A stretch of DNA of 38,455 bases, from the NCBI GenBank assembly GCA_937872405.1, contig CALMSP010000316.1, forward strand, positions 1 through 38,455, in the 5' to 3' direction. Source of the DNA: an uncultured Saprospiraceae bacterium (GTDB lineage Bacteria; Bacteroidota; Bacteroidia; Chitinophagales; Saprospiraceae). The notes beneath the pieces were generated by a model. It was given only the letters and a program-made list of their open reading frames with translations. It was not told the origin of the DNA and made no database searches. A program made the position numbers and the translations under genes. Positions 1 through 8,487 of the stretch are shown here, piece after piece (position 1 is the first letter of the stretch; each line of letters starts with the position of its first letter).

Positions 1-2
1 CC

Positions 3-83
3 GTGAAAGGCGATGTGTTGCGCTACATTGCACTGCTACAACGGGTGGATATGGTGATCAAGCATGGAAAACGGTATCGGTGA
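3..83 (+). CDS. C-terminal fragment of an unidentified protein, cut by the window edge
   Basis: An open frame runs in from the left edge and stops at TGA 81-83, giving 26 residues that end in HGKRYR. I do not recognise the protein; the short basic tail could close a winged-helix DNA-binding domain, but that is a guess. The fragment matters because the same peptide end is encoded again at 9470-9538 with only synonymous changes, so this was a real, selected coding sequence. A weak AT-rich hairpin follows at about 91-112. Confidence 0.5.
   Translation: MKGDVLRYIALLQRVDMVIKHGKRYR
13..83 (+). repeat. Left copy of the direct repeat flanking the accessory island
   Basis: Bases 13-55 are identical to 9468-9510 (43 of 43). 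Bases 56-83 then differ from the second copy at six positions, all synonymous in the reading frame, including TGA against TAA at the stop. The pair lies in the same orientation about 9.45 kb apart and encloses the AraC-controlled gene cluster. Confidence 0.8.
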
Positions 84-125
84 GCCTTGGTAAATAATGG
101 GACATCGTTATTTATCATTTGAGGG

Positions 126-577
126 GTGGCATCAATAAAAACGCCCTTACCAGGTAAGAATTATTGTGGATATTTACTGAGGCAAAGATTCAATATCAAA
201 TGTCCACAAAAATTAGCTGAAATTTTGCAATCTTTGCATCGCTGCTACACCGGCTACGAGCAGAAAAGAGGGCCGTTTGTCTATACCTATGCCTCAATGA
301 CCTTATTTTTTATGGTCATGGCTTTGAAGCAAATGTACACGTCTAAATACAAGTATGCAAAAGTGCATTACGAAAAATTTGGTTTTCCAATAAAACCTAT
401 ATTCAGCAGCCTTTTATCAAATGGTACGATGCCATGATTCAACTTACACAAGCCCGGTAGCTATATCACCATAGAAAACCAGCCATCAAACCTCTTTTCG
501 CTCTTGTCAAGCAACTTTCGGACTTGCAGAGGGCAAAGCAATTACCTTGCAAAGGCATTGACAAAGTCTCCGCCTAA
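126..577 (+). pseudogene. Degraded IS transposase-like fragment
   Basis: A 103-codon frame starting at 126 has a tract around residues 58-87 (FFMVMALKQMY, then YAKVHYEKFGF) that resembles the N-terminal region of transposases common in Bacteroidota. After about position 400 the likeness continues in another frame (from 401, starting IQQPFIKWYDA), passes a stop at 458-460, and then reads HHRKPAIKPLFALVKQL to a stop at 575-577, which resembles a transposase C-terminal part. The catalytic middle is absent. I read this as an insertion-sequence remnant with a frameshift, a stop and an internal deletion. The family cannot be named from sequence alone. No terminal inverted repeats were found. Confidence 0.4.
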
Positions 578-712
578 TGATCGGTCCTTTGACCGTTCAA
601 CGCATCATGCGGGATAATTTTATTCATCGCAGGGATTGGGCTTCTAACCGAAGTGTTTCTATACGCTTTCAAATAATGCCCAGCCTCCTCAATTATTTAA
701 CTAAATTTGACT

Positions 713-1615
713 ATGCCATTCAAATCTATCCATAAGTTCACTCAAATTAATCAGTTTCACCATGCTGCTCAAGGCGGATTGCATTCCAAAAGTGAAGCGG
801 TACATGTTTTTCGCTTTAGTGACATTAGCAAAGGCGTGGTAAATGAAATGCCACTTTTCCGAACAACGTTTTATCAAATTGGCTTGATGCGTCAGGCAAA
901 TTTCAAGATGAGCGTATATGAGCAAGAGTATAATCTGAAGAATCTTTATGCCTTGGTATTTTTTAAACCCGGACAACTGATTCGTTTTGATTCAGACCCC
1001 AACTGGGATGGCTATGTGATTCATTTTAAGACTTCTTTTATTTCCATCCCAAACGACAACTCAGAAGCACTAAAACGTTTCTCCATTCTCGACCCTTCAA
1101 GAGAATCGTTCCTTATTATTCAAGAATCAGATTTTAAAGAACTGGCTGAAGTGTACGAAAAAATGCTCTATGAATATGAAAAGCCCTTGCTTAAAGGACT
1201 ATCAATTATTGAGCTTTACCTTCAAATCCTTTTTCACAAGGTTAATGATATTTTCGAAAGAGATAATCAGCCCAAGGAAACTTTTTCTACCAGAAAAGAA
1301 CAAATAAGCTTCCAGTTTAAAAAATTAGTAAGTGAAAAACTTCGGGAAACGAAAACTATAAATGATTTTGCTGATATGCTCTTTGTGACTCCAAAGTATC
1401 TTATTGAAGCCTTAAAAGATACTATCGGGGCTTCGCCAAAAGAGTATTTGGACGATCGCATTATTGCAGAAACCAAAACGATGCTACGCTATACAAATCA
1501 TAGTATCCATGACATTGCGAAGGCTTATCAATTCAAAGATCAGGCTCATTTCTCGAATTTTTTTCGTCAACAAACCAGTATGACACCTTTGGCGTATAGA
1601 AAGGCTTATGCCTGA
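713..1615 (+). CDS. AraC-family transcriptional regulator
   Basis: A 300-residue DNA-binding regulator. The C-terminal third carries the two helix-turn-helix units of the family: the first around TINDFADMLFVTPKYLIEAL, the second around HSIHDIAKAYQFKDQAHFSN, followed by the FFRQQTSMTPLAYRK signature. The N-terminal 180 residues look like a sensor/dimerisation domain with no recognised ligand. I chose ATG 713 over the in-frame TTG at 707. It lies upstream of nine co-directional genes with a gap of 98 bases, so it is the obvious candidate regulator of that cluster. Family members usually activate transcription on binding a small molecule; the inducer here is unknown. Confidence 0.9.
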   Translation: MPFKSIHKFTQINQFHHAAQGGLHSKSEAVHVFRFSDISKGVVNEMPLFRTTFYQIGLMRQANFKMSVYEQEYNLKNLYALVFFKPGQLIRFDSDPNWDGYVIHFKTSFISIPNDNSEALKRFSILDPSRESFLIIQESDFKELAEVYEKMLYEYEKPLLKGLSIIELYLQILFHKVNDIFERDNQPKETFSTRKEQISFQFKKLVSEKLRETKTINDFADMLFVTPKYLIEALKDTIGASPKEYLDDRIIAETKTMLRYTNHSIHDIAKAYQFKDQAHFSNFFRQQTSMTPLAYRKAYA

Positions 1616-1682
1616 ACAAAGGGAACTTTTTACAAATTTCACTGACTTTTTCACATAACTGAAAATTGAAGTGCTTGTTTTT

Positions 1683-1712
1683 ATTTGTGTTTAAAAATTA
1701 AAAAACACAAAT
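1683..1712 (+). promoter_or_regulatory. Perfect inverted repeat ending 1 base before a start codon
   Basis: ATTTGTGTTT at 1683-1692 and AAACACAAAT at 1703-1712 are perfect 10-base arms around a 10-base A/T spacer. Only one base separates the right arm from ATG 1714. It could be an operator read by the AraC regulator just upstream, or an mRNA hairpin over the translation start of the first cluster gene. It is not followed by a T run, so a terminator is unlikely. Confidence 0.55.
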
Positions 1713-1713
1713 C

Positions 1714-2415
1714 ATGAAATCAAAAGCATTCCTTTCAATAGCAGCCCTGCTGCTCACAAACATTTTGTTTGCTCAGAAACCCAGCCCTAAATTGCTCGAT
1801 GCAACCAACCATGTGCTGGTTTTGATTGACCATCAACCACAAATGGCATTTGCCACCCAATCTCATCCAATCGAAATCATCCGCAATAATGCTGCTATGA
1901 TTTCAAAAGCAGCAAAAACCTTCAATGCTGCCACCGTCATTACATCCGTAGCGGCAAAGTCTTTTAGTGGTCCTATTTTCTCTGAAATCACAGAGGTATT
2001 CCCAAATGAAAAAATTATTGACCGCACCACTATGAACACATGGGAAGATGTGAATGTCTACAAAGCCATTACCAGTAAAAATAAAAAGAAAATTGTGTTT
2101 GCGGGATTGTGGACTGAGGTATGCATCGTAGGTCCTGTATTGAGTGCACTGGCAGATGGTTACGAAGCATATTTTATCGCTGATGCTTGTGGTGGCGTTA
2201 GCAAAGAAGCACATGATATGGCCGTTCAGCGAATGATTCAAGCAGGTGCACAACCCATGACCAGCCTTCAATATATGCTTGAGCTTCAAAGAGATTGGGC
2301 AAGGCCAGCCACCTATGATGCTGTCAACAATATAGCCAAAGAACATGGTGGCGGTTATGGCTTGGGTATTAAGTACGCCAAGGAGATGTTTAACGCCCAA
2401 GAAGGCAAGCAGTAA
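1714..2415 (+). CDS. Exported isochorismatase-family (YcaC-like) cysteine hydrolase
   Basis: A 233-residue protein with a signal peptide (residues 1-20, ending LFAQ), so probably periplasmic. The fold is indicated by VLIDHQPQ with catalytic-type Asp39 and by AGLWTEVCIVGPVLSA with nucleophile-type Cys137. The tract IIDRTTMNTWED resembles YcaC-type members; where many isochorismatases have the triad Lys, this stretch offers Arg104, and I could not assign the Lys with certainty. Family members hydrolyse amides, carbamates or enol ethers; the substrate here is unknown. It is the first gene of the AraC-linked cluster and precedes the amidohydrolase by 27 bases. Confidence 0.85.
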   Translation: MKSKAFLSIAALLLTNILFAQKPSPKLLDATNHVLVLIDHQPQMAFATQSHPIEIIRNNAAMISKAAKTFNAATVITSVAAKSFSGPIFSEITEVFPNEKIIDRTTMNTWEDVNVYKAITSKNKKKIVFAGLWTEVCIVGPVLSALADGYEAYFIADACGGVSKEAHDMAVQRMIQAGAQPMTSLQYMLELQRDWARPATYDAVNNIAKEHGGGYGLGIKYAKEMFNAQEGKQ

Positions 2416-2442
2416 TCATTTAATTAAATAAATTTTTCGGGA

Positions 2443-4245
2443 ATGAAACATTTACTCATACTGGTTTTGAGTGCTGGAACATTATTTGTGCAAGCTCAAA
2501 AAGCGGAAACGATTATCATAAATGCTTCGGTTTATACGCTTGATGATAGTAAGCCAAATGCACAAGCCATAGCCGTTGCTGAGGGGAAAATATTAAAAGT
2601 CGGTACCAATAAAGAAGTACTTTCCACGCAATCAAAATCAACCAAAATTATTGATGCCAAAGGTAAATGTGTCATTCCCGGGATTTTTGATTCTCACCTG
2701 CATGTCATTCGTGGTGGAAGATTCTTTCACACCGAGTTGCGCTGGGATGGTGTTCGTTCCTTAAAACGTGCATTAGAAATGTTGAGCGAACAAGCAAAGC
2801 GTACACCACAAGGGCAATGGGTGCGTGTAGTAGGTGGTTGGAATGCTTATCAGTTCGAAGAAAAACGCTTACCAACTTTATATGAAATCAATGCTGCTAC
2901 AGGTGATGTGCCTACATTTATTTTGTATTTGTATGGTCATGCCTATTTGAATAAGGCAGGCTTAAAGGCTTTGAAAATAGATGAAACAACACCCAATCCA
3001 CCAGGTGGCTTAATTGAAAAGGACATTCAGGGAAAGCCGACTGGTTTGTTGGTTGCAGAACCAAATGCTTTTTTGCTTTATTCAACGTTAGCCAAATTAC
3101 CTGAATTGAGTGATGAAGAAAAAATCAACTCTACTAAATCCTTCATGCGTGAACTAAATCGCTTTGGCATTACCGCAGTGATGGATGCAGGTGGTGGTTT
3201 CCAGAATTTCCCGGATGATTATGGCATCAGCAATAAGCTTTGCGAAAGCAATGAATTAACAGTTCGACTTCCTTATTATTTATTTGCTCAAAAAGCAGGA
3301 AAGGAATTTGAAGATTATTCCCGCTGGATAAGCTCCTTAGAAATAGGGCAAGGTTGCGGTGAAGATCATTCACCCGCCAAGCCCCAATATTTCGGCATGA
3401 AAAAATTTACTGAGTATCATGTGCAAGGTGGCGGGGAGAACTTGGTGATGAGTGCCGCAGATTTTGAAAATTTCGATCAGCCACGACCCGAATTGAGTCC
3501 GAACATGGAGGCTGAATTGAAAAAGGTGTTGACTTTATTAGTCAAAAACAAATGGCCCTTTCGCATTCACGCCACCTATGATGAAAGTATCACTCGTTTT
3601 TTGAATGTGATTGAAGAAATCAATTCAGAAGTGCCACTTAATGGCTTGCTTTGGTTTTTCGACCATGCCGAGACGGTTTCTGAAAAAAATCTATTGCGAA
3701 TCAAGGCGTTGGGCGGTGGCATTGCCGTGCAGTATCGCATGGCTTTTCAAGGGGAAAGTTTTATCAAACGCTACGGAAAACAAGCAGCCGAGCAAGCACC
3801 ACCCATAAAGAGAATGTTGGAATTAGGCATTCCTGTGGGTATGGGTTCAGATGGTACAAGGGTAAGCAGCTATAATCCGTTCATTGGCTTGTATTGGCTC
3901 ACAACCGGAAAAACCCTTGGCGGAACCATGCACATGAGCAAGGATAATTTGTTGGACAGAACAACGGCATTGAAACTTTATACACAAGGAAGTGCAACGC
4001 TGATTCGCTTGGACAAAGACAGGGGTGTAATAAAGGAAGGTTTTCTTGCAGATGTTGCCATACTCTCTGATGACTACTTCAAAGTGGCAGACGAACAAAT
4101 TTTGCGTTTGGAATCATTGCTCACCATCCTCAATGGAGAAGTGGTATATGGTGCTGGTGAGTTTTCTGTTTTGGATAAAAACAGGATAGATGTGAAACCC
4201 GATTGGTCGCCAGTGAAATATTATGGCGGCTATCAAAACAAATGA
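2443..4245 (+). CDS. Exported amidohydrolase family 3 (YtcJ-like) metal-dependent hydrolase
   Basis: 600 residues with an N-terminal signal peptide (residues 1-19, ending FVQAQ). The amidohydrolase start motif GIFDSHLH places metal-binding His85 and His87. Later signature pieces are FRIHATYDES, FDHAETVSEKN and GMGSDGTRVSSYNPF, which supply the remaining expected His and Asp ligands. The order and length fit the YtcJ/AepA branch of the superfamily, which cleaves C-N bonds of uncharacterised substrates. Export alongside the preceding isochorismatase-fold enzyme suggests two-step hydrolysis of an imported amide or cyclic compound outside the cytoplasm. That coupling is inference. Confidence 0.88.
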   Translation: MKHLLILVLSAGTLFVQAQKAETIIINASVYTLDDSKPNAQAIAVAEGKILKVGTNKEVLSTQSKSTKIIDAKGKCVIPGIFDSHLHVIRGGRFFHTELRWDGVRSLKRALEMLSEQAKRTPQGQWVRVVGGWNAYQFEEKRLPTLYEINAATGDVPTFILYLYGHAYLNKAGLKALKIDETTPNPPGGLIEKDIQGKPTGLLVAEPNAFLLYSTLAKLPELSDEEKINSTKSFMRELNRFGITAVMDAGGGFQNFPDDYGISNKLCESNELTVRLPYYLFAQKAGKEFEDYSRWISSLEIGQGCGEDHSPAKPQYFGMKKFTEYHVQGGGENLVMSAADFENFDQPRPELSPNMEAELKKVLTLLVKNKWPFRIHATYDESITRFLNVIEEINSEVPLNGLLWFFDHAETVSEKNLLRIKALGGGIAVQYRMAFQGESFIKRYGKQAAEQAPPIKRMLELGIPVGMGSDGTRVSSYNPFIGLYWLTTGKTLGGTMHMSKDNLLDRTTALKLYTQGSATLIRLDKDRGVIKEGFLADVAILSDDYFKVADEQILRLESLLTILNGEVVYGAGEFSVLDKNRIDVKPDWSPVKYYGGYQNK

Positions 4246-4249
4246 CACA

Positions 4250-4693
4250 ATGGATAAAATAATCTGGATTATTCTGGTCGCCATTGCAGGGTCATTGCTA
4301 CCCGTTCAAGCCGGCTTAAACACCAAAATGGGAAAGGAAATTGCCAGTCCTGTTTGGGCTTCGCTCATATCTTTTGTAGTGGGCGCCATTGCGCTGTTGA
4401 TTTATGTGGCAATTACAAAAAACGCATTCCAAGTAAGTGGATTCAAAACAGTACCCGCTTATACTTGGGTAGCAGGAGCGCTGGGAGCGTTTTATGTAAC
4501 CGTTGTGGTACTCGCTTTTCCAAAATTGGGCCCAGCACTCACTTTCGGACTTATTGTGGCCGGGCAATTATTGATTTCCCTATTTCTTGACCATTTCAAC
4601 ATATTGGTTCACCAACAGCACAGTATCAACATTTACCGCATCATCGGAATGTTGCTCATCGTTGGAGGGGTGGTGCTGATAAGAAAATTTTAA
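4250..4693 (+). CDS. YdcZ-type (DUF606) small membrane transporter
   Basis: 147 residues with about five hydrophobic helices, the length of a single DUF606/YdcZ domain, related to half of a DMT-type transporter. The start ATG 4250, four bases after the previous stop, gives MDKIIWIILVAIAG directly into helix 1; an in-frame ATG at 4223 would overlap the amidohydrolase and add a polar tail not expected in the family. The sequence PVQAGLNTKMGK after helix 1 is typical. Substrate is unknown. The stop TAA directly abuts the ATG of the porin gene, indicating translational coupling. Confidence 0.8.
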   Translation: MDKIIWIILVAIAGSLLPVQAGLNTKMGKEIASPVWASLISFVVGAIALLIYVAITKNAFQVSGFKTVPAYTWVAGALGAFYVTVVVLAFPKLGPALTFGLIVAGQLLISLFLDHFNILVHQQHSINIYRIIGMLLIVGGVVLIRKF

Positions 4694-6049
4694 ATGAAAA
4701 TAGGGTGGCTAATCATCGTATCAATACTTCTATCATTGAACTTAAACGCTCAATACAAATTTCAAGGGTTGCGGTTTAATGAAAACTATGAATATCTGAA
4801 AAATGACACAACTGAAAACTGGTATAAGAAGATGAAATTCACTTCCTTCAATAGTACAACGTCTGCATATCTTTCGCAAGGAGGTGAAGTGCGTTACCAG
4901 TTTCAGCACTTTACCAATGAAGATTGGGGCGACATCCCTGTGACAAGTTATAATGCATTTTACTCCAGATTTCTTTACCACACTGATTTTCATTTTTCAA
5001 AATATTTCCGGTTCTTCCATCAATTCAATAGTACGTTTGCAGTTGGTAGGGTTACACCCAACCGACCTATTGACGAAAACCAATTGGATATTCAGCAGGT
5101 ATTTTTTGATGTATATCCACACAAAGAAATTACCATTCGTGTGGGACGGCAAGAGCTATTGTACGGTTCTCAACGTTTGATTGCGGTGCGTGAAGGGCCA
5201 AACAATCGCCAAAGCTACGATGCTGCCAAAATTGTTTGGAAGAAAAAGCAAATTCAACTTGATGCTTACTATTCTCATCCTGTAAGAGTAAGGCAAGGAA
5301 TTTTTGACGACAGATTGAATGAGCGGGAAAAGCTTTGGAGTACCCATGCGGTATTCCATTCAGTACCTAAACTTTATAACGTTGATCTGTATTATATTGG
5401 ATATTACAATCAGCAGAAGCGATACGATTCAGGTATTGAAAAAGAATTAAGGCATTCAATAGGAACACGCATTTGGCATAAATCCAACACCTGGAATTAC
5501 GACTTTGAAGCCTTGTATCAGTTTGGTAGTTGGGGCACTCAATACATCAACGCCTACACCGCTTCTATTGATGCAAGTTACACTTTTGAAAAAGTAAGAA
5601 CAAAGCCAACCATTGGTTTAAAAACGGAAATCATCAGTGGCGACAGAAACACTATTGATAATCAACTCAATACGTTCAATCCGCTTTTCCCACGGGGGGC
5701 ATATTTTGGATTAGCGGCATTGATTGGCCCTTCTAATTTGATTGATTTTCATCCTTCTTTAAGTTTCAAACCATTTAATGACTTTGAAATAAGTGCCGAC
5801 TATGATGTATTTTGGCGATACAGTACAGACGATGGCATATATGGCCCCAACGTGGTATTGATTTTTGACAGCAACAGCACAAACCGCTTCATAGGACACC
5901 AAATTGGGCTGGCTTGCGAATATCAACCCAATGCCTTTCTGAAACTTACTCCTGAAATCATGTGGTTTTACCCAGGTGCGTATTTGAAAGATGTAAGTCC
6001 CGGCAAGCAGGTTTTATTCGGGGCGTTTACTGCACAATTCAAATTTTAA
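4694..6049 (+). CDS. Alginate-export-family outer-membrane beta-barrel porin
   Basis: 451 residues with a signal peptide (1-20, ending LNAQ), alternating aromatic beta strands throughout, and a terminal Phe (AQFKF), typical of an outer-membrane barrel. The tract ITIRVGRQELLYGSQRL followed by EGPNNRQSYDAAK is the hallmark of the alginate_exp family (compare AlgE). Despite the family name, such porins are found with many substrates, and no alginate genes are nearby. With the two exported hydrolases and the YdcZ protein it suggests passage of a small molecule across the outer membrane. Confidence 0.85.
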   Translation: MKIGWLIIVSILLSLNLNAQYKFQGLRFNENYEYLKNDTTENWYKKMKFTSFNSTTSAYLSQGGEVRYQFQHFTNEDWGDIPVTSYNAFYSRFLYHTDFHFSKYFRFFHQFNSTFAVGRVTPNRPIDENQLDIQQVFFDVYPHKEITIRVGRQELLYGSQRLIAVREGPNNRQSYDAAKIVWKKKQIQLDAYYSHPVRVRQGIFDDRLNEREKLWSTHAVFHSVPKLYNVDLYYIGYYNQQKRYDSGIEKELRHSIGTRIWHKSNTWNYDFEALYQFGSWGTQYINAYTASIDASYTFEKVRTKPTIGLKTEIISGDRNTIDNQLNTFNPLFPRGAYFGLAALIGPSNLIDFHPSLSFKPFNDFEISADYDVFWRYSTDDGIYGPNVVLIFDSNSTNRFIGHQIGLACEYQPNAFLKLTPEIMWFYPGAYLKDVSPGKQVLFGAFTAQFKF

Positions 6050-6059
6050 GTCCAAAAAT

Positions 6060-6533
6060 ATGGAACCAAAAATCGGCATCAAACAAGAAAACTTATCATC
6101 AGTAGCACACCTATTGGCTGTGATGTTGGCAGATGAATTTTTGCTGTACACCAAAACCCGAAATGCGCATTGGAATGTGGAAGGCAGCGATTTTCACGCC
6201 ATGCACAAATTCTTTGAAGAGCAGTATGAGCAATTGGATGAAACAATGGATGATATTGCTGAACGCATTCGCTCGCTTGGGCATTACGCACCTGCAACAT
6301 TGAAGGATTATCTCAAACTCACCAGGCTTACAGAAGAAAGCCGTGAGAAAAACGATAGTCATGGCTTCATCAAAGCGTTATTGGCTGATCACGAAAGCAT
6401 TGTTATCCACTTACGTGAAAACATCAACCGATTTGCCAATGAATATCACGATTTGGGAACGAGTGATTTCATCACCGGATTGATGGAAACACATGAAAAA
6501 ATGGCTTGGATGTTGCGGGCACATTTGAAATAG
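6060..6533 (+). CDS. dps: Dps-family ferritin-like DNA-protection protein
   Basis: 157 residues, normal for Dps. It oxidises ferrous iron, usually with hydrogen peroxide, and stores it in a 12-subunit shell. The inter-subunit ferroxidase residues are all present: His37 (AHWNVEGSDFHAMH), His49, Asp64 and Glu68 in DDIAERI, with the same spacing as His31/His43/Asp58/Glu62 of Listeria Dps. No extended basic tail is seen, so direct DNA binding is uncertain. Its place inside the cluster ties the cluster to oxidative stress. Confidence 0.93.
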   Translation: MEPKIGIKQENLSSVAHLLAVMLADEFLLYTKTRNAHWNVEGSDFHAMHKFFEEQYEQLDETMDDIAERIRSLGHYAPATLKDYLKLTRLTEESREKNDSHGFIKALLADHESIVIHLRENINRFANEYHDLGTSDFITGLMETHEKMAWMLRAHLK

Positions 6534-6551
6534 GACATCAAAGGAAATACT

Positions 6552-6899
6552 ATGTTTTACACAAGAATTTATTCTGATGAACATGGCGATTCACACTTTG
6601 AACGCGTGGATGTTGCCCTTTCAGAACGAGGAGAAATTGGGCATTTATCTGAGTTGATGAGTGTGAAAAACCTTCAATTCAGAGAAAATAAACCAGACTA
6701 TAATTGGGATTTTCACAACGCCCCAGCACGGCAATTTATCATTCTACTGGATGGTGAAATTGAAATAGAAAGCAGCTTGGGTGAAAAACGAAGCTTCAAA
6801 GGCGGTGACATCCTTTTAGTTGAAGACACCCACGGCAAAGGGCACCGAACTGAAAACATCACACAACAAATTCGCAAATCAATCTTTATACAATTATGA
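6552..6899 (+). CDS. Small cupin-domain protein
   Basis: 115 residues forming a single beta-barrel cupin. Visible are a first-motif-like stretch (DFHNAPARQFIILLDGEIEIE) and a second (FKGGDILLVEDTHGKGHRTEN) with His residues that could bind metal. The first motif lacks the classic HxH pair, so a metal site is not certain. The stop codon overlaps the start of the next gene by four bases (ATGA at 6896-6899), so it is translationally coupled to the dioxygenase-like gene. Function is unknown; small cupins often act as quercetinase-like, pirin-like or sensor proteins. Confidence 0.75.
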   Translation: MFYTRIYSDEHGDSHFERVDVALSERGEIGHLSELMSVKNLQFRENKPDYNWDFHNAPARQFIILLDGEIEIESSLGEKRSFKGGDILLVEDTHGKGHRTENITQQIRKSIFIQL

Positions 6900-7852
6900 G
6901 CAACATCATCACAGGCTTACACCACGTTACTGCCATGGCATCAGATGCGCAAAAAAACGTGGACTTTTACGCAGGCATACTTGGACTGCGCATGGTGAAA
7001 AAAACCATCAATTTCGATGCACCGAATGTTTACCATCTTTATTATGGTGATGAAGTAGGTAACCCCGGAACCATCATGACATTTTTCCCGATCTCAGGAT
7101 TGACTCGGGGACGAAAAGGTAAAGGGCAACTGACCGTTACCTCTTTTTCTATTCCTGAAAATGCTTTGGATTATTGGATGAAACGCTTGGAAAAATTCAA
7201 CATTCCATACCATAAACCTCAAGAGCGATTTGATGGTGAAATCTTCATCTATTTTGAAGACAACGACGGCTTGGGTGTGGAATTGGTTGCCAATAAAATG
7301 GATAACCGCAGCGGCTTCACTTATGGTCAAATACCTTTGGAATATGCCGTGAAAGGTTTTTATGGCGTTTCGCTGAGCGAAGAAGGCTACGAAAGAACAG
7401 CCGGCTTACTCACAGAAAAAATGGATCACAAACTCATTTCCGAAAAAGGCAATCGCTTCCGTTTTTCTGCATCAGGTAAGGCAGGGGATTTTGTAGATGT
7501 GATTTGTGAACCAGACGGATTAAGGGGATTAGGTGGAAGCGGTACGGTACACCATTTGGCATTTGCCACTGCCAACGACCAAACTCAACAACAAGTGCGC
7601 GAGCGAATATTGCAACAAGGCTTAAATGTAACGCCTATGCTCGACAGGCAATATTTTCACTCCATTTATTTTAGAGAGCCGGGCGGTGTGTTGTTTGAGG
7701 TAGCTACCAGCGACATTGGTTTTACTTTAGATGAACCCAAAGAACATTTAGGTGCGGCATTGAAATTACCACCTTGGGAAGAACCCAATCGAACAGAAAT
7801 TGAAAAAGGCTTGAAAACCATTGAGTTGAACGTTGACAAATTCATGGACTGA
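6896..7852 (+). CDS. VOC-family ring-cleaving dioxygenase, MhqE/MhqO-like
   Basis: 318 residues with two vicinal-oxygen-chelate modules. The N-terminal module begins GLHHVTAMASDAQKNVDFY, and the C-terminal one contains GTVHHLAFAT and FREPGGVLFEVATSD, which supply the His, His and Glu metal ligands expected for an extradiol-type enzyme. The closest named relatives I recognise are Bacillus MhqE/MhqO, linked to resistance to methylhydroquinone and other quinone-like electrophiles. The next gene is an MhqD-type esterase overlapping by one base (TGATG), the same pairing as mhqE-mhqD. Substrate cleavage is inferred from the family. Confidence 0.85.
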   Translation: MSNIITGLHHVTAMASDAQKNVDFYAGILGLRMVKKTINFDAPNVYHLYYGDEVGNPGTIMTFFPISGLTRGRKGKGQLTVTSFSIPENALDYWMKRLEKFNIPYHKPQERFDGEIFIYFEDNDGLGVELVANKMDNRSGFTYGQIPLEYAVKGFYGVSLSEEGYERTAGLLTEKMDHKLISEKGNRFRFSASGKAGDFVDVICEPDGLRGLGGSGTVHHLAFATANDQTQQQVRERILQQGLNVTPMLDRQYFHSIYFREPGGVLFEVATSDIGFTLDEPKEHLGAALKLPPWEEPNRTEIEKGLKTIELNVDKFMD

Positions 7853-8463
7853 TGCACGAGTACAACATTTTAGAAAAAGGCAAACCAATACATCAGGCAA
7901 GCAAAGCCATCATTCTCCTGCACGGGCGTGGTGGCTCTGCCCATGATATCATCGCGCTTGCCGATGAATTTTGTGATGAATCATTCTACATTGCTGCGCC
8001 ACAGGCAAGCAATCACACTTGGTATCCTTACAGTTTTCTTGCTCCTGCAAATCAAAATGAACCTTGGCTTTCATCAGCTATTGCTATAGTAAATCAACTA
8101 ATTGATGAAACGGCAAAAGAAATCGGGATTGAGCAGGTGTATCTCATGGGGTTTTCTCAAGGCGCTTGCTTGACACTTGAAGTGGCTGCAAGAAATGCAA
8201 AACCTTTTGCAGGTGTGGTTGCTTTTACGGGTGGTTTAATTGGCGATTCATTGATTGTTTCAAATTATAAAGGTAATTTTGGCGGCAGCAAAATATTTAT
8301 TGGCAACAGCAACATTGACCCGCATGTTCCTTTAGCCAGAAGCGAAGAAAGCAAAATCATCTTGGAACAATTGGGTGCCGATGTAACGTTGAAAGTTTAT
8401 CCCAATATGCCCCATACCATCATTGCCGATGAGATCAACACTGTAAAATCTTTAATGTTTTAA
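7852..8463 (+). CDS. Phospholipase/carboxylesterase-family alpha/beta hydrolase, MhqD-like
   Basis: 203 residues, a compact alpha/beta hydrolase without signal peptide. The oxyanion region ILLHGRGGSAHD, nucleophile Ser102 in GFSQGA, Asp156 in NIDPHVP and His188 in MPHTI give a full catalytic triad. It resembles the MhqD carboxylesterases. It overlaps the preceding ring-cleaving dioxygenase gene by one base, so the two are probably made together and may act in succession on aromatic or quinone-derived products. The true ester substrate is not known. Confidence 0.85.
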   Translation: MHEYNILEKGKPIHQASKAIILLHGRGGSAHDIIALADEFCDESFYIAAPQASNHTWYPYSFLAPANQNEPWLSSAIAIVNQLIDETAKEIGIEQVYLMGFSQGACLTLEVAARNAKPFAGVVAFTGGLIGDSLIVSNYKGNFGGSKIFIGNSNIDPHVPLARSEESKIILEQLGADVTLKVYPNMPHTIIADEINTVKSLMF

Positions 8464-8487
8464 TTTGTTATAAAAGCAGCATCAATA

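Noticed and set aside
1903..2400. 165-codon minus-strand frame opposite the isochorismatase-like gene
   Set aside because: It is antisense to a gene with a complete family signature, has Cys/His-rich odd composition, no motif and no promoter.
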